Source: Segetibacter sp. | GTDB lineage: Bacteria; Bacteroidota; Bacteroidia; Chitinophagales; Chitinophagaceae | Assembly: GCA_028288505.1 (NCBI GenBank) | Contig: JAQBNN010000280.1 | Location: forward strand, 1-64,000 | Direction of reading: 5' to 3' | Length of the DNA stretch: 64,000 nt | Part shown: piece after piece, positions 8,893-16,985 of the stretch | How positions within the stretch are numbered: the first letter of the stretch is position 1 | How the letters are laid out: each line of letters starts with the position of its first letter | The notes under the pieces: generated by a model | Databases searched by the model: none | The model's input: the letters and a program-made list of their open reading frames with translations, nothing else | What the model was told of the DNA's origin: nothing | Position numbers and translations under genes: made by a program

Positions 8893-10041
8893 TTACGCAA
8901 TTAATCCAAATTGTTTTTCAATTTGTTTGTTGTGCTCACCCAGCAAAGGAGCTCCAACATCTGAAGTAAAAATTTCACCGTCAATCCTTATAGGACAACG
9001 GGTTGTTTTTATAGAAAGGCCATTACTCGTTTTTACTTTGATCTCCATGTTAAGACTCTTGTAGCCTTTCTCTTTCACCAGGGTATCGTAATCCATCACT
9101 TTGGCGCACCATATATCAGCGGGGTCTAAAATAGAAAGCCAATACTCGGTGCTTTTTGTTTCGAGATGCTTTGCAAGAACTGCTTTTATTTCATCACGCT
9201 TTACAAACCAGTCGGTACTGTCGGCATACACTAATAAGCCGCCGCATGAGAGCAGCTTTGCTAGTGCAGTGATGTTTCCCATAGCAAGGGCAAGGTATCC
9301 ACTCATCGTTTTATATATTCCATATGGAGCTGAAATGTAAGCATGACCATTATTTACAGAACTACGCACAGGTAGCTGGTGTCCGTCGTTATAAAAGCAG
9401 GTCAACACTTCAAATTGAAAATCCAAAATACTTTCCAGCATACTAACCTGTATTAATGCACCTTTACCAGTAATACCACGCTGATATAATGCAGCAAGAA
9501 TACCTTGTGCAATGTGAGTACCTGCTAATATATCAACAACAGCCACACCCATTGGTGTAGGGTTATCGCTTTCATTTTTAGTTAGCCATGTTAAGCCAGA
9601 AACAGCTTGCAATAGTAGATCTTGTCCTGGCAAATCTTTCCACGGTCCTTCATTGCCATACCCACTTACTTCGCCATATACTATCAGTGGATTGATTGCT
9701 TTCACTGTTTCATAGTCCAGGCCAATTCTGTCCATTACTCCTGGTCTAAAATTATGAAGCATTACATCTGCTTTTGCAAGCAATTGCTTAATCCTGGCCA
9801 GGTCAGCTGGATTTTTAAAATCGGCAGCATAACTTTGCTTATTGCGATTGATAGCGTGAAAAATTGTAGATTCGCCTTCAATTTTTATGTCTGATACATA
9901 CAGCTCCCTGCAAATATCACCGCTACCTGGTTTTTCAATTTTTATAACCTGAGCCCCCATGTCAGCCATTCGAAGTGCCGCCGAAGGGCCTGATAGGAAC
10001 TGGCTAAAGTCTATAACTACAACATCCTGCAAAGGTTTCAT
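8893..10041 (-). CDS. CaiB/BaiF (family III) CoA-transferase, second copy
   Basis: 382 residues, typical of family III CoA-transferases. The N-terminus has VVVIDFSQFLSGPSAALRMADMGAQVIKIEKPG, and VMLHNFRPGVMDRIGLDY follows near 93-110. The nucleophilic aspartate is expected at D170, in PMGVAVVDILAGTHIAQGILAALY. The ATG overlaps the stop of the upstream paralogue as TAATG, which implies translational coupling. The two copies clearly resemble each other along their whole length but are well diverged. The enzyme moves CoA from an acyl-CoA donor to a carboxylic acid in the cytoplasm. Side-by-side copies may form a heteromer or act on successive acids. Confidence 0.93.
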   Translation of the reverse strand: MKPLQDVVVIDFSQFLSGPSAALRMADMGAQVIKIEKPGSGDICRELYVSDIKIEGESTIFHAINRNKQSYAADFKNPADLARIKQLLAKADVMLHNFRPGVMDRIGLDYETVKAINPLIVYGEVSGYGNEGPWKDLPGQDLLLQAVSGLTWLTKNESDNPTPMGVAVVDILAGTHIAQGILAALYQRGITGKGALIQVSMLESILDFQFEVLTCFYNDGHQLPVRSSVNNGHAYISAPYGIYKTMSGYLALAMGNITALAKLLSCGGLLVYADSTDWFVKRDEIKAVLAKHLETKSTEYWLSILDPADIWCAKVMDYDTLVKEKGYKSLNMEIKVKTSNGLSIKTTRCPIRIDGEIFTSDVGAPLLGEHNKQIEKQFGLIA

Positions 10042-11189
10042 TAGCTAATGTTTAAAATTTCTTCCAAAACTTTTTTGTTGTGTTCTCCCAGCTGGGGAGC
10101 GGGGGTACTTGAAAATATTTTTTCACCGTTTACACGTATCGGACAGCGTGTTGTTACTATCTTCTTCCCATGTAAGGTATTCAATGTCTGTTCCATTTCA
10201 AGGCATCTATAAGCTTCATGTTCGGTTAGCCTCTTCCAGTCTAATACTTCCATTGCCCACAAGCCTTCTTCGTGCAATTTACTAATCCAGTGGACAGAGG
10301 TATTATGCTCAACGTGCGCAGAGAGGACCCCTTTTATCTCATCTCTCAAACCAAATGTATCTTCCTGCGTAAAGGCTCCTAATGCCTCACAGTTCAAGGC
10401 CTTGGCTAATTGCTGTATTTTGCCCATGGCGATTGCAATGTATCCGTCCAAAGTTTTATAAATCCCATAAGGTGCACTTAACAAGGGGTGTCCATTACTG
10501 ATACCGCTACGCTTGGGGAGCTGTCCACTGGAATGATAAGTGGTCAACAGTTCGAACTGGAAGTCTAATAAACTTTCCATCAGGCTCAATTCTATTAATG
10601 CGCCTTTGCTTGTTTTTTGCCTTCTTATTAAAGCACCCAGTATACCTTGTACTAGCTGAGCGCCACACAGGCTGTCTGCTATTGCTAAACCAAACGGAAC
10701 AGGTGCATCGTTTTCATTTCCGCTCGTATAAGTAAGCCCCGTCATCGATTGTAATAACAAATCTTGTCCGGGCCTGTCTTTCCATGGCCCTTCTTTTCCG
10801 AAGCCGCTTATTTCTGCATAAACCATGCGAGGGTTAATAGCGTGCACCTTATTAAAATCAAGGCCTACTTTCTCCATTATGCCGGGACGAAAATTATGTA
10901 TTAAAACATCTGCCTTTTCAATTAATTTTTTTACAATAATAATATCTTCTGTGCTTTTAAGATTAGCGGTAAAGCTTTCCTTATTCCTGTTAATAGTATG
11001 AAACAACAAACTGCTGTCGTCTGACCAAAGGTTTTTAATGGCAAGCTTTCTACCTGCATCTCCTGTACCAGGACGTTCAATTTTTATTACCCTTGCCCCA
11101 AAATCTGCCAATCGCAGTCCTGCCGATGGGCCAGACAAGTATTGACTGAACTCAAGCACTATCAATCCCTCTAGTGGTAGTTTACTCAT
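10041..11189 (-). CDS. CaiB/BaiF (family III) CoA-transferase, first copy
   Basis: 382 residues. Family features are LIVLEFSQYLSGPSAGLRLADFGARVIKIERPG at the N-terminus, VLIHNFRPGIMEKVGLDF near 95-112 and the expected catalytic aspartate at D172 in VPFGLAIADSLCGAQLVQGILGAL. It lies 10 bases downstream of the solute-binding-like gene and ends in the TAATG overlap with the second copy. The role is activation of an organic acid as a CoA thioester, perhaps to feed the MaoC-type hydratase encoded first in the operon. The acid is not known. Retention of the aspartate in both copies argues that both are active. Confidence 0.93.
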   Translation of the reverse strand: MSKLPLEGLIVLEFSQYLSGPSAGLRLADFGARVIKIERPGTGDAGRKLAIKNLWSDDSSLLFHTINRNKESFTANLKSTEDIIIVKKLIEKADVLIHNFRPGIMEKVGLDFNKVHAINPRMVYAEISGFGKEGPWKDRPGQDLLLQSMTGLTYTSGNENDAPVPFGLAIADSLCGAQLVQGILGALIRRQKTSKGALIELSLMESLLDFQFELLTTYHSSGQLPKRSGISNGHPLLSAPYGIYKTLDGYIAIAMGKIQQLAKALNCEALGAFTQEDTFGLRDEIKGVLSAHVEHNTSVHWISKLHEEGLWAMEVLDWKRLTEHEAYRCLEMEQTLNTLHGKKIVTTRCPIRVNGEKIFSSTPAPQLGEHNKKVLEEILNIS

Positions 11190-11199
11190 GACGGTACAC

Positions 11200-12354
11200 T
11201 TAATTTTTTTTTGATAAGCTTTGCTTATACAATTGATTTATTTCATTTAAAACATCTCTTTGGTTCCCTTCATTTAACAGGTACTGTTGTATGCAGTCAC
11301 CGGCATGATCCTGAAATAATAAGTACCCATTATACCTGGGCCTGATATAACCTCTTTCCATGATCGGCAGTACATTGGTAAAGAAATTATTTGTAAGCGT
11401 GTTTGCCTTACTGCTTTTCCATGCCCAAGCATGACCAGGTTGTCCGCCGTGTTCTACGTAAAAAGTAGATTGGCAGCTACCACCTACAACCATTTCTGCA
11501 AATACTAATGCGGCGTCTTTGTTTTTACTAAAAGCAGAAATAGCTAAACCAGTTCCACCAATGGTACTTCTTAATTTTCCTCCTTCATCAAAATATACAA
11601 GGTCAGTATAAGTAAGAATGTTATTAGTATATCCCACCCTTGAATAATTGGAATAGCAATAAGCAAATGGGCAATACCAGTAGTCGTTGGTAGTCGTCAT
11701 TTGTTCTGCTACTGCTATCGGGTTATAACCAAACATCTTCTTATCTACTGCACCCCATAATTCACGCATTGTTTCTAATGCAAGCAAACCTATTTCTTCA
11801 TCAATTACTTCGTCCTCATTTGCAAAAGGTTGTGTTCCGTGTGCAATGCAGAACATATAAAAGTTCATCAGCAGGTCGATTGGGATTGCCGGTACTGCAA
11901 CCTTTCCTTTTTTGGCAAGTGCAATCACTTCGTCCCATGTTGTTGGAACGTCTGCATTATGCTTGACAAAAAGATCTGCGCGATAACTTGCTGCTGGTGT
12001 AGCAGCATCAATTGCTAAAGCCCATTGATGGCCCTTGTAATTATAACTCTCGTGAGAACCGCCAACAGAATTCTCTAACTGGTCCTGCAAATAATCTTCT
12101 GATAAATATTGCTCTAACGGTAATACACAGTTTGTTGCAGCAGCGCAACCAACCCATGGATGGTCTATAATTAAAAGATCATACTCTTCCGTTAGCTTTT
12201 CAATTGGAAAATCGGCAAATTCCTGCAACGTTCTTTTCTTCCAATTAATTTCAACATCCGGGTACAACTCACTAAAACGCTGCGAAGCAGCAAGCAGTGG
12301 CGTAATGCCACGGCTATGTCCCCACGTTATACCTTTTAAAATTGTTGAAGCCAT
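11200..12354 (-). CDS. Solute-binding-protein-like (SBP_bac_1 fold) protein lacking a signal peptide
   Basis: 384 residues. The body looks like a periplasmic sugar-binding protein: ASQRFSELYPDVEINWKKRTL near the N-terminus, LLIIDHPWVG near 62, YKGHQWALAIDAATPAASYRADLF near 110-130, VPTTWDEVIALA near 140 and IGGTGLAISAFSKNKDAALVFAEMVVGG near 270. The N-terminus MASTILKGITWGHSRGITP has no hydrophobic signal or lipobox, and no ABC permease or ATPase is near. The ATG is three bases after the MaoC stop. I infer a cytoplasmic protein, either a ligand sensor, a chaperone for a pathway intermediate or an enzyme on this fold. The fold call is good; the function is unknown. Confidence 0.75.
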   Translation of the reverse strand: MASTILKGITWGHSRGITPLLAASQRFSELYPDVEINWKKRTLQEFADFPIEKLTEEYDLLIIDHPWVGCAAATNCVLPLEQYLSEDYLQDQLENSVGGSHESYNYKGHQWALAIDAATPAASYRADLFVKHNADVPTTWDEVIALAKKGKVAVPAIPIDLLMNFYMFCIAHGTQPFANEDEVIDEEIGLLALETMRELWGAVDKKMFGYNPIAVAEQMTTTNDYWYCPFAYCYSNYSRVGYTNNILTYTDLVYFDEGGKLRSTIGGTGLAISAFSKNKDAALVFAEMVVGGSCQSTFYVEHGGQPGHAWAWKSSKANTLTNNFFTNVLPIMERGYIRPRYNGYLLFQDHAGDCIQQYLLNEGNQRDVLNEINQLYKQSLSKKN

Positions 12355-12357
12355 CGT

Positions 12358-12810
12358 TTATCTATTTTGCTCTCCCTTTCTTTCCGACAATAAAATATGT
12401 TCACACAACATCACCAACTCACCGTTTTGGTTAAACGTTTCTACCAATTCGGTAATCAACCCATATGCCGGTTTCTTATGGTCTTTCTTATTTTGTATGG
12501 TCACCTTCACCTTAATGGTGTCGCCAATAAAAACTGGTTTAATAAAACGTAAGCGTTCATAGCCATACGTCATCGCAACTTCATTAATCACGTTGGCAGT
12601 CATGCCTACACTTACACTAAATATTAATGTACCGTGAGCAATGCGCTTTTTAAAAGGCTGCGTTTTACACCATTCTTCATCCATATGATGTGGAAAAAAA
12701 TCTCCCGTTTGCCCGGCGTGTATTACAATGTCGGTCTCGGTAATAGTACGTCCCAACGTTTCTCTTACGTCTCCAATTTCAAATTCTTCAAAGTATTTTT
12801 TCTCAATCAT
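12358..12810 (-). CDS. MaoC-like (hot-dog fold) acyl-CoA hydratase/dehydratase
   Basis: 150 residues, a single hot-dog domain. The hydratase pair is visible in [14 protein letters not shown], matching D-x-x-P-x-H with D37 and H42. It continues into the conserved [17 protein letters not shown], as in R-specific enoyl-CoA hydratases. The C-terminus has [20 protein letters not shown]. It acts on CoA thioesters in the cytoplasm, adding or removing water. It is the first gene of the cluster and is followed three bases later by the solute-binding-like gene. With two CoA-transferases downstream, a CoA-thioester route for a sugar-derived acid is likely. Confidence 0.88.
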   Translation of the reverse strand: MIEKKYFEEFEIGDVRETLGRTITETDIVIHAGQTGDFFPHHMDEEWCKTQPFKKRIAHGTLIFSVSVGMTANVINEVAMTYGYERLRFIKPVFIGDTIKVKVTIQNKKDHKKPAYGLITELVETFNQNGELVMLCEHILLSERKGEQNR

Positions 12811-12850
12811 TTTTTCTTTTTATGAGCCCGGCATTGATTTTTTATAGCAT

Positions 12851-12993
12851 CATCGTTGCGTCGCACTCTTCGACCTCATTTTTTTTATTGTACTTTTTCT
12901 GAACCTCGATAACCAATCAACGTCATTGCGAGGAGGAACGACCACTACTTGTTCAATAAAGAACAAACCGTACAAGTGAGTGACACAACGATG
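12851..12993. repeat. Inverted pair of intergenic repeats (A at 12851-12870, B at 12970-12993) around a CGTCATTGCGAGG half-repeat
   Basis: The left unit is a minus-oriented subfamily A copy (CATCGTTGCGTCGCACTC). The right unit is a plus-oriented subfamily B copy (GTACAAGTGAGTGACACAAC then GATG). Between them, 12921-12942 reads CGTCATTGCGAGGAGGAACG, half of the second dispersed repeat family. All lie in the 230-base gap upstream of the MaoC-like gene, where the CoA cluster promoter must also be. Confidence 0.7.
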
Positions 12994-13040
12994 TTGATTA
13001 CTGCACTACTGTCGGAAAACAAAATCTTCAACCACCATCA

Positions 13041-15320
13041 CTACTTACGCTGCAACACAATCTCGCCACCTTTCTTAAAAGTCAAACCAATAAAGCCACC
13101 TGATAACTTTTTAACTGTAGCACCTTTACAAGTAGCAACAGTATATTTATTAAAGGGTAATTTCAACTTTGTTGTTCCACCTTTCTCTGAAACAATTTTC
13201 ACTTCATTAAGTGCACCTAGTACTTTCTTAGCGCTTACTAAATAAGCACCTTCGGCTCTTAATGTTTTAAACGAAACATCTTTCCATGTTGCAGGTATTG
13301 CAGGCATAACTTCAATAAACCCTGCGTAACTCTGCAACAACATTTCCTGTAAAGCTGCAGCTGAAGCAAAATTTCCTTCAAGGGTAAATGGCCGGTAAGT
13401 ACGCGTTGAATAACCTTGTTTTGACTGGTCGCCATTAACATGAAAACTATTAACCGAACAAAAAGCATTACTGAAAATAGTTAGCGCTTTAGCAGCACCT
13501 TCACCATCTTTAGCCCTTGCTTTTAAATTTGCAAGCCACGAATAAGAGTAGCCATTCCAATAATCTGGTCCAAGCTTATCTAACTGGTTAATTGTATTCT
13601 TTATTATCTGTTGGCTCTTAACGCCATCCTCCCATTTAATTAAACCGAGAGGATGAATAGCCATAGAATGAGAGAAGTGACGATGCGATTCATCGTAAGC
13701 AGAATCAGGGGCGTACATCAACTCGTTGTTCTTTGACAACGCGTAATCTCTAAACTCTGAATGAAGCTTTTTATACTTTACAACTTCATTAGTTAAACCT
13801 TGTTTAGTTGCCATTTCAGCAGCAGCAGATAGAACAAATTTTATTAAAGACAGATCGTAGTTAGTTGTTGTAGGAAACCACGCGCCAATTGAATTATTAT
13901 TAATCTCAGGGCTTGAACTTATAGGCAATTCTCTAAAGCCGCTTTTATCTTTTACAGTAATTGCTTCGAAATATTTTGCTACTTCTTTGAACCATGGGTA
14001 AGCGCTTTCTTTTAAAAAATTATCATCATTACTATACTTCCATTGCAGGTAGTAGTGGTGCGCCAACCATCCTGAAACTGTTGGAGACAATGCATACTGA
14101 ATCCAACCGCCCATTTCTGTTCCATTTAATGTTGTTACGCCCGGAACGTTTATCCCTTCAGTAGCAAAGTAGAGCTTTGTATAACGCTTATAGTTTACTT
14201 TGTTGCTATTGAGATGATCAATAAAAGCTAACCCTTCTTCTAAGTGGTTAGCGCTGTATGCAGGCCAGTAACTCATCTCTGTATTGAGGTCATGGTGATA
14301 GTCTCCTTTCCATGGAGGAAGTCTTCCGTTATCTGCTGTCCAAACACCTTGCAATAATATCGGAGGTGCACCCCTTCGAGTAGAAGAAGCGAACTTATAC
14401 TGGTCACGGTACCATTGATTTTCTAAAGAAGTATCAGGAACATGTAAAGATGACTTACTCCAAAAATTTTTCCACCAGTTGTTGTGTGTTGTAAGATCTG
14501 TAGTAAATGTTCTTTGTAACGCTTGCTTAAGTACCGTTTCGGCAGCTACATTATTCTTATCAAAGTTGGACGAGACACTCCAAACCCCTTCAATTGTATT
14601 TGCATTTAAGTTCTTCCAACTAACATTGATATCGTAATAAAACTCGTTGTAGCCCGGTTGATGGTAACTGATGGAGTTATTGTTGCTTATTATGGTTCCA
14701 TCTGCATACCCAAGTTTTGCGGGATCGTTACTCTTTAATGAATCGAGAGGTTTGTTTGTAATGTTTTTATAATTAGGTGTCTTTAACATTGGAGTAAAAC
14801 CGGAACTTATATTTTCGAAACGAAACCAACCAATTGGTTGCGTGGCGTGAACAAACGTTTTTAGTACAATACCGTTACTCCATCTTACAGTACAGGTCGC
14901 ATCTTTTAAAGACAACTGAACAGAGAGTACGTCGCCCCAATCTTTACTTTCAAACTCTAATGCACCGCCTGAAATTTTTGAGGGTCCGGCTTCTTTATCA
15001 TACGGTACATCAAAGTATTGTTGTACGATACCGTAATCGTTTTTCTTTACCTGTTCCTGTACCCATTGGTAACTAAACTCTTTTCTATGCAAACCTTTCA
15101 TTGGTCGTTCGTCCCATAAATCGGAACGGTCTAATGCAAAACGAAGACGACCGTCTTTTTGATAGACCAAAGCACCAACCATTCCATTACCTAATGGAAT
15201 TGCTTCATCCCAAACCTTTGCGAGGGTATCAAACTTTAAATCATGTTTTGATTCAGGCTGGGCCATTGCATTGCTTGTTAGCAACAGTATGAACACCACT
15301 TGTATCAAAAATTTCTTCAC
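13041..15320 (-). CDS. GH95-like glycoside hydrolase with altered catalytic positions
   Basis: 759 residues with a signal peptide (MKKFLIQVVFILLLTSNAMAQ) and a GTG start at 15320. The stop of the upstream gene overlaps this start as GTGA, so translation is coupled. The N-terminal beta domain has the GH95 motif EAIPLGNGMVGALVY (residues 39-53). The (alpha/alpha)6 barrel has LLQGVWTADNGRLPPWKGDYHHDLNTEMSYWPAY. The GH95 asparagine pair is D344/N346 here, the expected acid is E472 (SSSPEINNN), and the usual aspartate of QIDGNFG is E648 (TLEGNF). It is probably a periplasmic alpha-L-fucosidase or alpha-L-galactosidase relative. The swaps may mark a separate subfamily or mechanism. Compare the canonical enzyme at 19672-22476. 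Confidence 0.8.
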   Translation of the reverse strand: MKKFLIQVVFILLLTSNAMAQPESKHDLKFDTLAKVWDEAIPLGNGMVGALVYQKDGRLRFALDRSDLWDERPMKGLHRKEFSYQWVQEQVKKNDYGIVQQYFDVPYDKEAGPSKISGGALEFESKDWGDVLSVQLSLKDATCTVRWSNGIVLKTFVHATQPIGWFRFENISSGFTPMLKTPNYKNITNKPLDSLKSNDPAKLGYADGTIISNNNSISYHQPGYNEFYYDINVSWKNLNANTIEGVWSVSSNFDKNNVAAETVLKQALQRTFTTDLTTHNNWWKNFWSKSSLHVPDTSLENQWYRDQYKFASSTRRGAPPILLQGVWTADNGRLPPWKGDYHHDLNTEMSYWPAYSANHLEEGLAFIDHLNSNKVNYKRYTKLYFATEGINVPGVTTLNGTEMGGWIQYALSPTVSGWLAHHYYLQWKYSNDDNFLKESAYPWFKEVAKYFEAITVKDKSGFRELPISSSPEINNNSIGAWFPTTTNYDLSLIKFVLSAAAEMATKQGLTNEVVKYKKLHSEFRDYALSKNNELMYAPDSAYDESHRHFSHSMAIHPLGLIKWEDGVKSQQIIKNTINQLDKLGPDYWNGYSYSWLANLKARAKDGEGAAKALTIFSNAFCSVNSFHVNGDQSKQGYSTRTYRPFTLEGNFASAAALQEMLLQSYAGFIEVMPAIPATWKDVSFKTLRAEGAYLVSAKKVLGALNEVKIVSEKGGTTKLKLPFNKYTVATCKGATVKKLSGGFIGLTFKKGGEIVLQRK

Positions 15321-16444
15321 TTATTATTTTTATTAAACGTCACACTACTTTTACCGAGGTCTTTTGAAGTAGCTACTGCAATGCCTCGCTGGTCTTTTTT
15401 GTTTACTGCATTGTAAAAATGATAAACGACTCCTTTATGCTTTACGACAAAAGATTTATGAGCAAACTTTGCATCATATTCTTCTGTAGAATTAATCAGG
15501 TCAGCACCGTTCCAATCTGTCCAGTTAACGAGGTCGTAAGAGCAGGCAAAGCGATTAAAGGCGTCTTTTCTTGGTTCCCAAAAGGCACCGAAATAAAACA
15601 TTACCCAAACGTCCTTAATCTTCTGAATAACAGCATCGCCGGTTATGCCGGTTCTATGATGCATTACAGGTTCTTCTTTAAAACGTTTCCACGTAACCAT
15701 GTCGTTTGACACAGCCATTCCTATTCTTTCGAACCACCTGGTCTTAATATTATTTACCGCCGAATCGCCGTTTGCATTATAGTACATTACAAATGGGTAA
15801 CCGGTCTTTTTCTTTTTATCCCAGATGACTGTGCTTTTAAACTGTTTCTTATTTTCCCACCACCTTACATCTTTATCAGTTGATGCAAGTATTGGCTTCG
15901 GTAAACGCTCAACTTCATGAGGCTTTGTTGGATCTGCTTTTGTAAAAGCCATTCCTAAAGAAAGTAACCCTGCTTCATAACCTGGGGTGTTTCCACCAAA
16001 ATAACTCATCCAGTACTTGTCTTTATATTGTTGCCATTTATAATTTCCACCCCACTTGTTATCCTGTAAAGCAACATAGCCAGCTTTATGATGTGCATCC
16101 CACGCGGTTGTATCACTTGAAAACGACATCATCTTCCCCAATGGTTTCCAGTTCAACAAATCATCGCTTTGTGATAACCAAGTTTCATAACCTCTACCAT
16201 CAAAAACAATGTAGGTCATGTACCATTTATTTCCTTTTCTGAAAACAGTTGGACAGTCTACTTTTTTCGAGTCATTTTCAGGTACTAAAATCAAACCATA
16301 TTTATAGGGTGTCTTCACTTCCTCGTAAATGGATTGCATTATGTTTTGAGGAACGCTGTCTTTTTTTTGCGCCCATATAATGTTGCTTAAAAGCAATAAG
16401 ATTATTAAAAGTCTTGAAGAGCTAGCCTTCTTTACTATTTGCAT
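15317..16444 (-). CDS. Secreted five-bladed beta-propeller glycosidase-like protein (GH43/GH117/GH130-like)
   Basis: 375 residues, signal peptide to about residue 26 (IILLLLSNIIWAQ). The repeated blade pattern is typical: VDCPTVFRKGNKWYMTYIVFDG, YETWLSQSDDLLNWKPLG, YWMSYFGGN, FVMYYNANGD, GMAVSNDMVTWKRF, VWVMFYFGAF, ACSYDLVNWTDW and VYHFYNAVN. Such proteins belong to the GH43/GH32/GH117/GH130 fold group. The aspartate in VDCPTVF is the likely first catalytic acid. I cannot assign a family number. Its last four bases overlap the GH95-like start (GTGA), so the two proteins are made in fixed proportion and probably act on linked sugars. It is the first gene of its operon, and the conserved promoter element lies about 210-250 bases upstream. 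Confidence 0.75.
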   Translation of the reverse strand: MQIVKKASSSRLLIILLLLSNIIWAQKKDSVPQNIMQSIYEEVKTPYKYGLILVPENDSKKVDCPTVFRKGNKWYMTYIVFDGRGYETWLSQSDDLLNWKPLGKMMSFSSDTTAWDAHHKAGYVALQDNKWGGNYKWQQYKDKYWMSYFGGNTPGYEAGLLSLGMAFTKADPTKPHEVERLPKPILASTDKDVRWWENKKQFKSTVIWDKKKKTGYPFVMYYNANGDSAVNNIKTRWFERIGMAVSNDMVTWKRFKEEPVMHHRTGITGDAVIQKIKDVWVMFYFGAFWEPRKDAFNRFACSYDLVNWTDWNGADLINSTEEYDAKFAHKSFVVKHKGVVYHFYNAVNKKDQRGIAVATSKDLGKSSVTFNKNNK

Positions 16445-16654
16445 CCGATGTTTGTAAAATCTTGTTTAGGAAAAATAAGCCTTATGCGTTGAATTGAACT
16501 AAAGAAGGAAAAGCCTTTGAAAGTTAGACAGTTTTGCTGAAACTGAGGCACCATAAAGAATCGTTTTGCAATCGTAGAAAAAAAGAATAAATGCATACGA
16601 CTAACTTGATAGCTGCACATACATTAAAATTTAAAATTAGATTAGAACCTTTTC

Positions 16655-16697
16655 GAAAACAATGTCATCTTTTACTACAATGATGGACGATTTTACT
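16655..16697. promoter_or_regulatory. Conserved PUL promoter element, copy 2
   Basis: Matches 4374-4416 at 40 of 43 positions, far more than the surrounding non-coding DNA. It keeps the outer TCAT/ATGA halves of the inverted repeat but not the inner three bases. It lies 211-253 bases upstream of the propeller glycosidase start, a spacing similar to copy 1 and its gene. Confidence 0.5.
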
Positions 16698-16770
16698 GAT
16701 AGTATAACTACAACCTGCGCTTCAAAATCTTTTATTGCTTTTTGGAGACGTTCATTCGTTCTTTATTCAA

Positions 16771-16794
16771 CATCGTTGTGTCACTCACTTGTAC
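16771..16794 (-). repeat. Intergenic repeat, subfamily B
   Basis: Reads CATCGTTGTGTCACTCACTT then GTAC on the plus strand, so it is minus-oriented. It is preceded by GTTCTTTATTCAA, a variant of the tail seen beside other copies. Confidence 0.75.
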
Positions 16795-16809
16795 TGCTGG
16801 TCCCTTATT

Positions 16810-16904
16810 CGTGATTGCGAGGCACGAAGCAATCTGCTTTCTATAAAAGCAGCAGGCTTATGAATAATCATCGGATTGCTTCGTCGTTCCTCCTCGCAAT
16901 GACG
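16810..16904. repeat. Dispersed CGTCATTGCGAGG-type inverted repeat
   Basis: The left arm is CGTGATTGCGAGGCACGAAG then CAATCTGC. The right arm is GGATTGCTTCGTCGTTCCTC then CTCGCAATGACG. The arms are near-complementary across about 30 bases with a 35-base AT-rich centre. This is the familiar dispersed repeat of many bacterial genomes, able to fold as a long hairpin and also usable as a bidirectional terminator. Confidence 0.8.
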
Positions 16905-16923
16905 AAGAGTAATGAAACAAAAA

Positions 16924-16947
16924 GTACAAGAGTGCGACGCAACGATG
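16924..16947 (+). repeat. Intergenic repeat, subfamily A
   Basis: A consensus-like copy, GTACAAGAGTGCGACGCAAC then GATG, followed by TTTAATAG. It is the right-hand partner of the B copy at 16771 and lies 39 bases past the stop of the GH2 gene. Confidence 0.75.
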
Positions 16948-16985
16948 TTTAATAGTAGCTATTGGCCCGGACCAAAAAATTCGTT

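Larger units (their letters stand above)
16445..16985. other. 541-base intergenic region with stacked repeats and a promoter element
   Basis: No gene is credible here. From left to right it holds the upstream region of the propeller/GH95 operon with the shared element at 16655-16697. A minus-oriented B repeat follows at 16771-16794, then a long inverted repeat of the CGTCATTGCGAGG family at 16810-16904, and a plus-oriented A repeat at 16924-16947. The B and A repeats bracket the long inverted repeat, so the whole 16771-16947 block looks like one composite unit. Confidence 0.65.

Noticed and set aside
5688-12810. Classical L-rhamnose or L-fucose phosphorylative pathway
   Set aside because: No isomerase, kinase or aldolase of those pathways is present; only the RhaT-like permease and lactonase-like enzyme are suggestive.
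12949-13245. Plus-strand open frame of 98 codons
   Set aside because: It begins in a repeat and runs antisense into the GH95-like gene; composition and lack of motifs mark it as a shadow.
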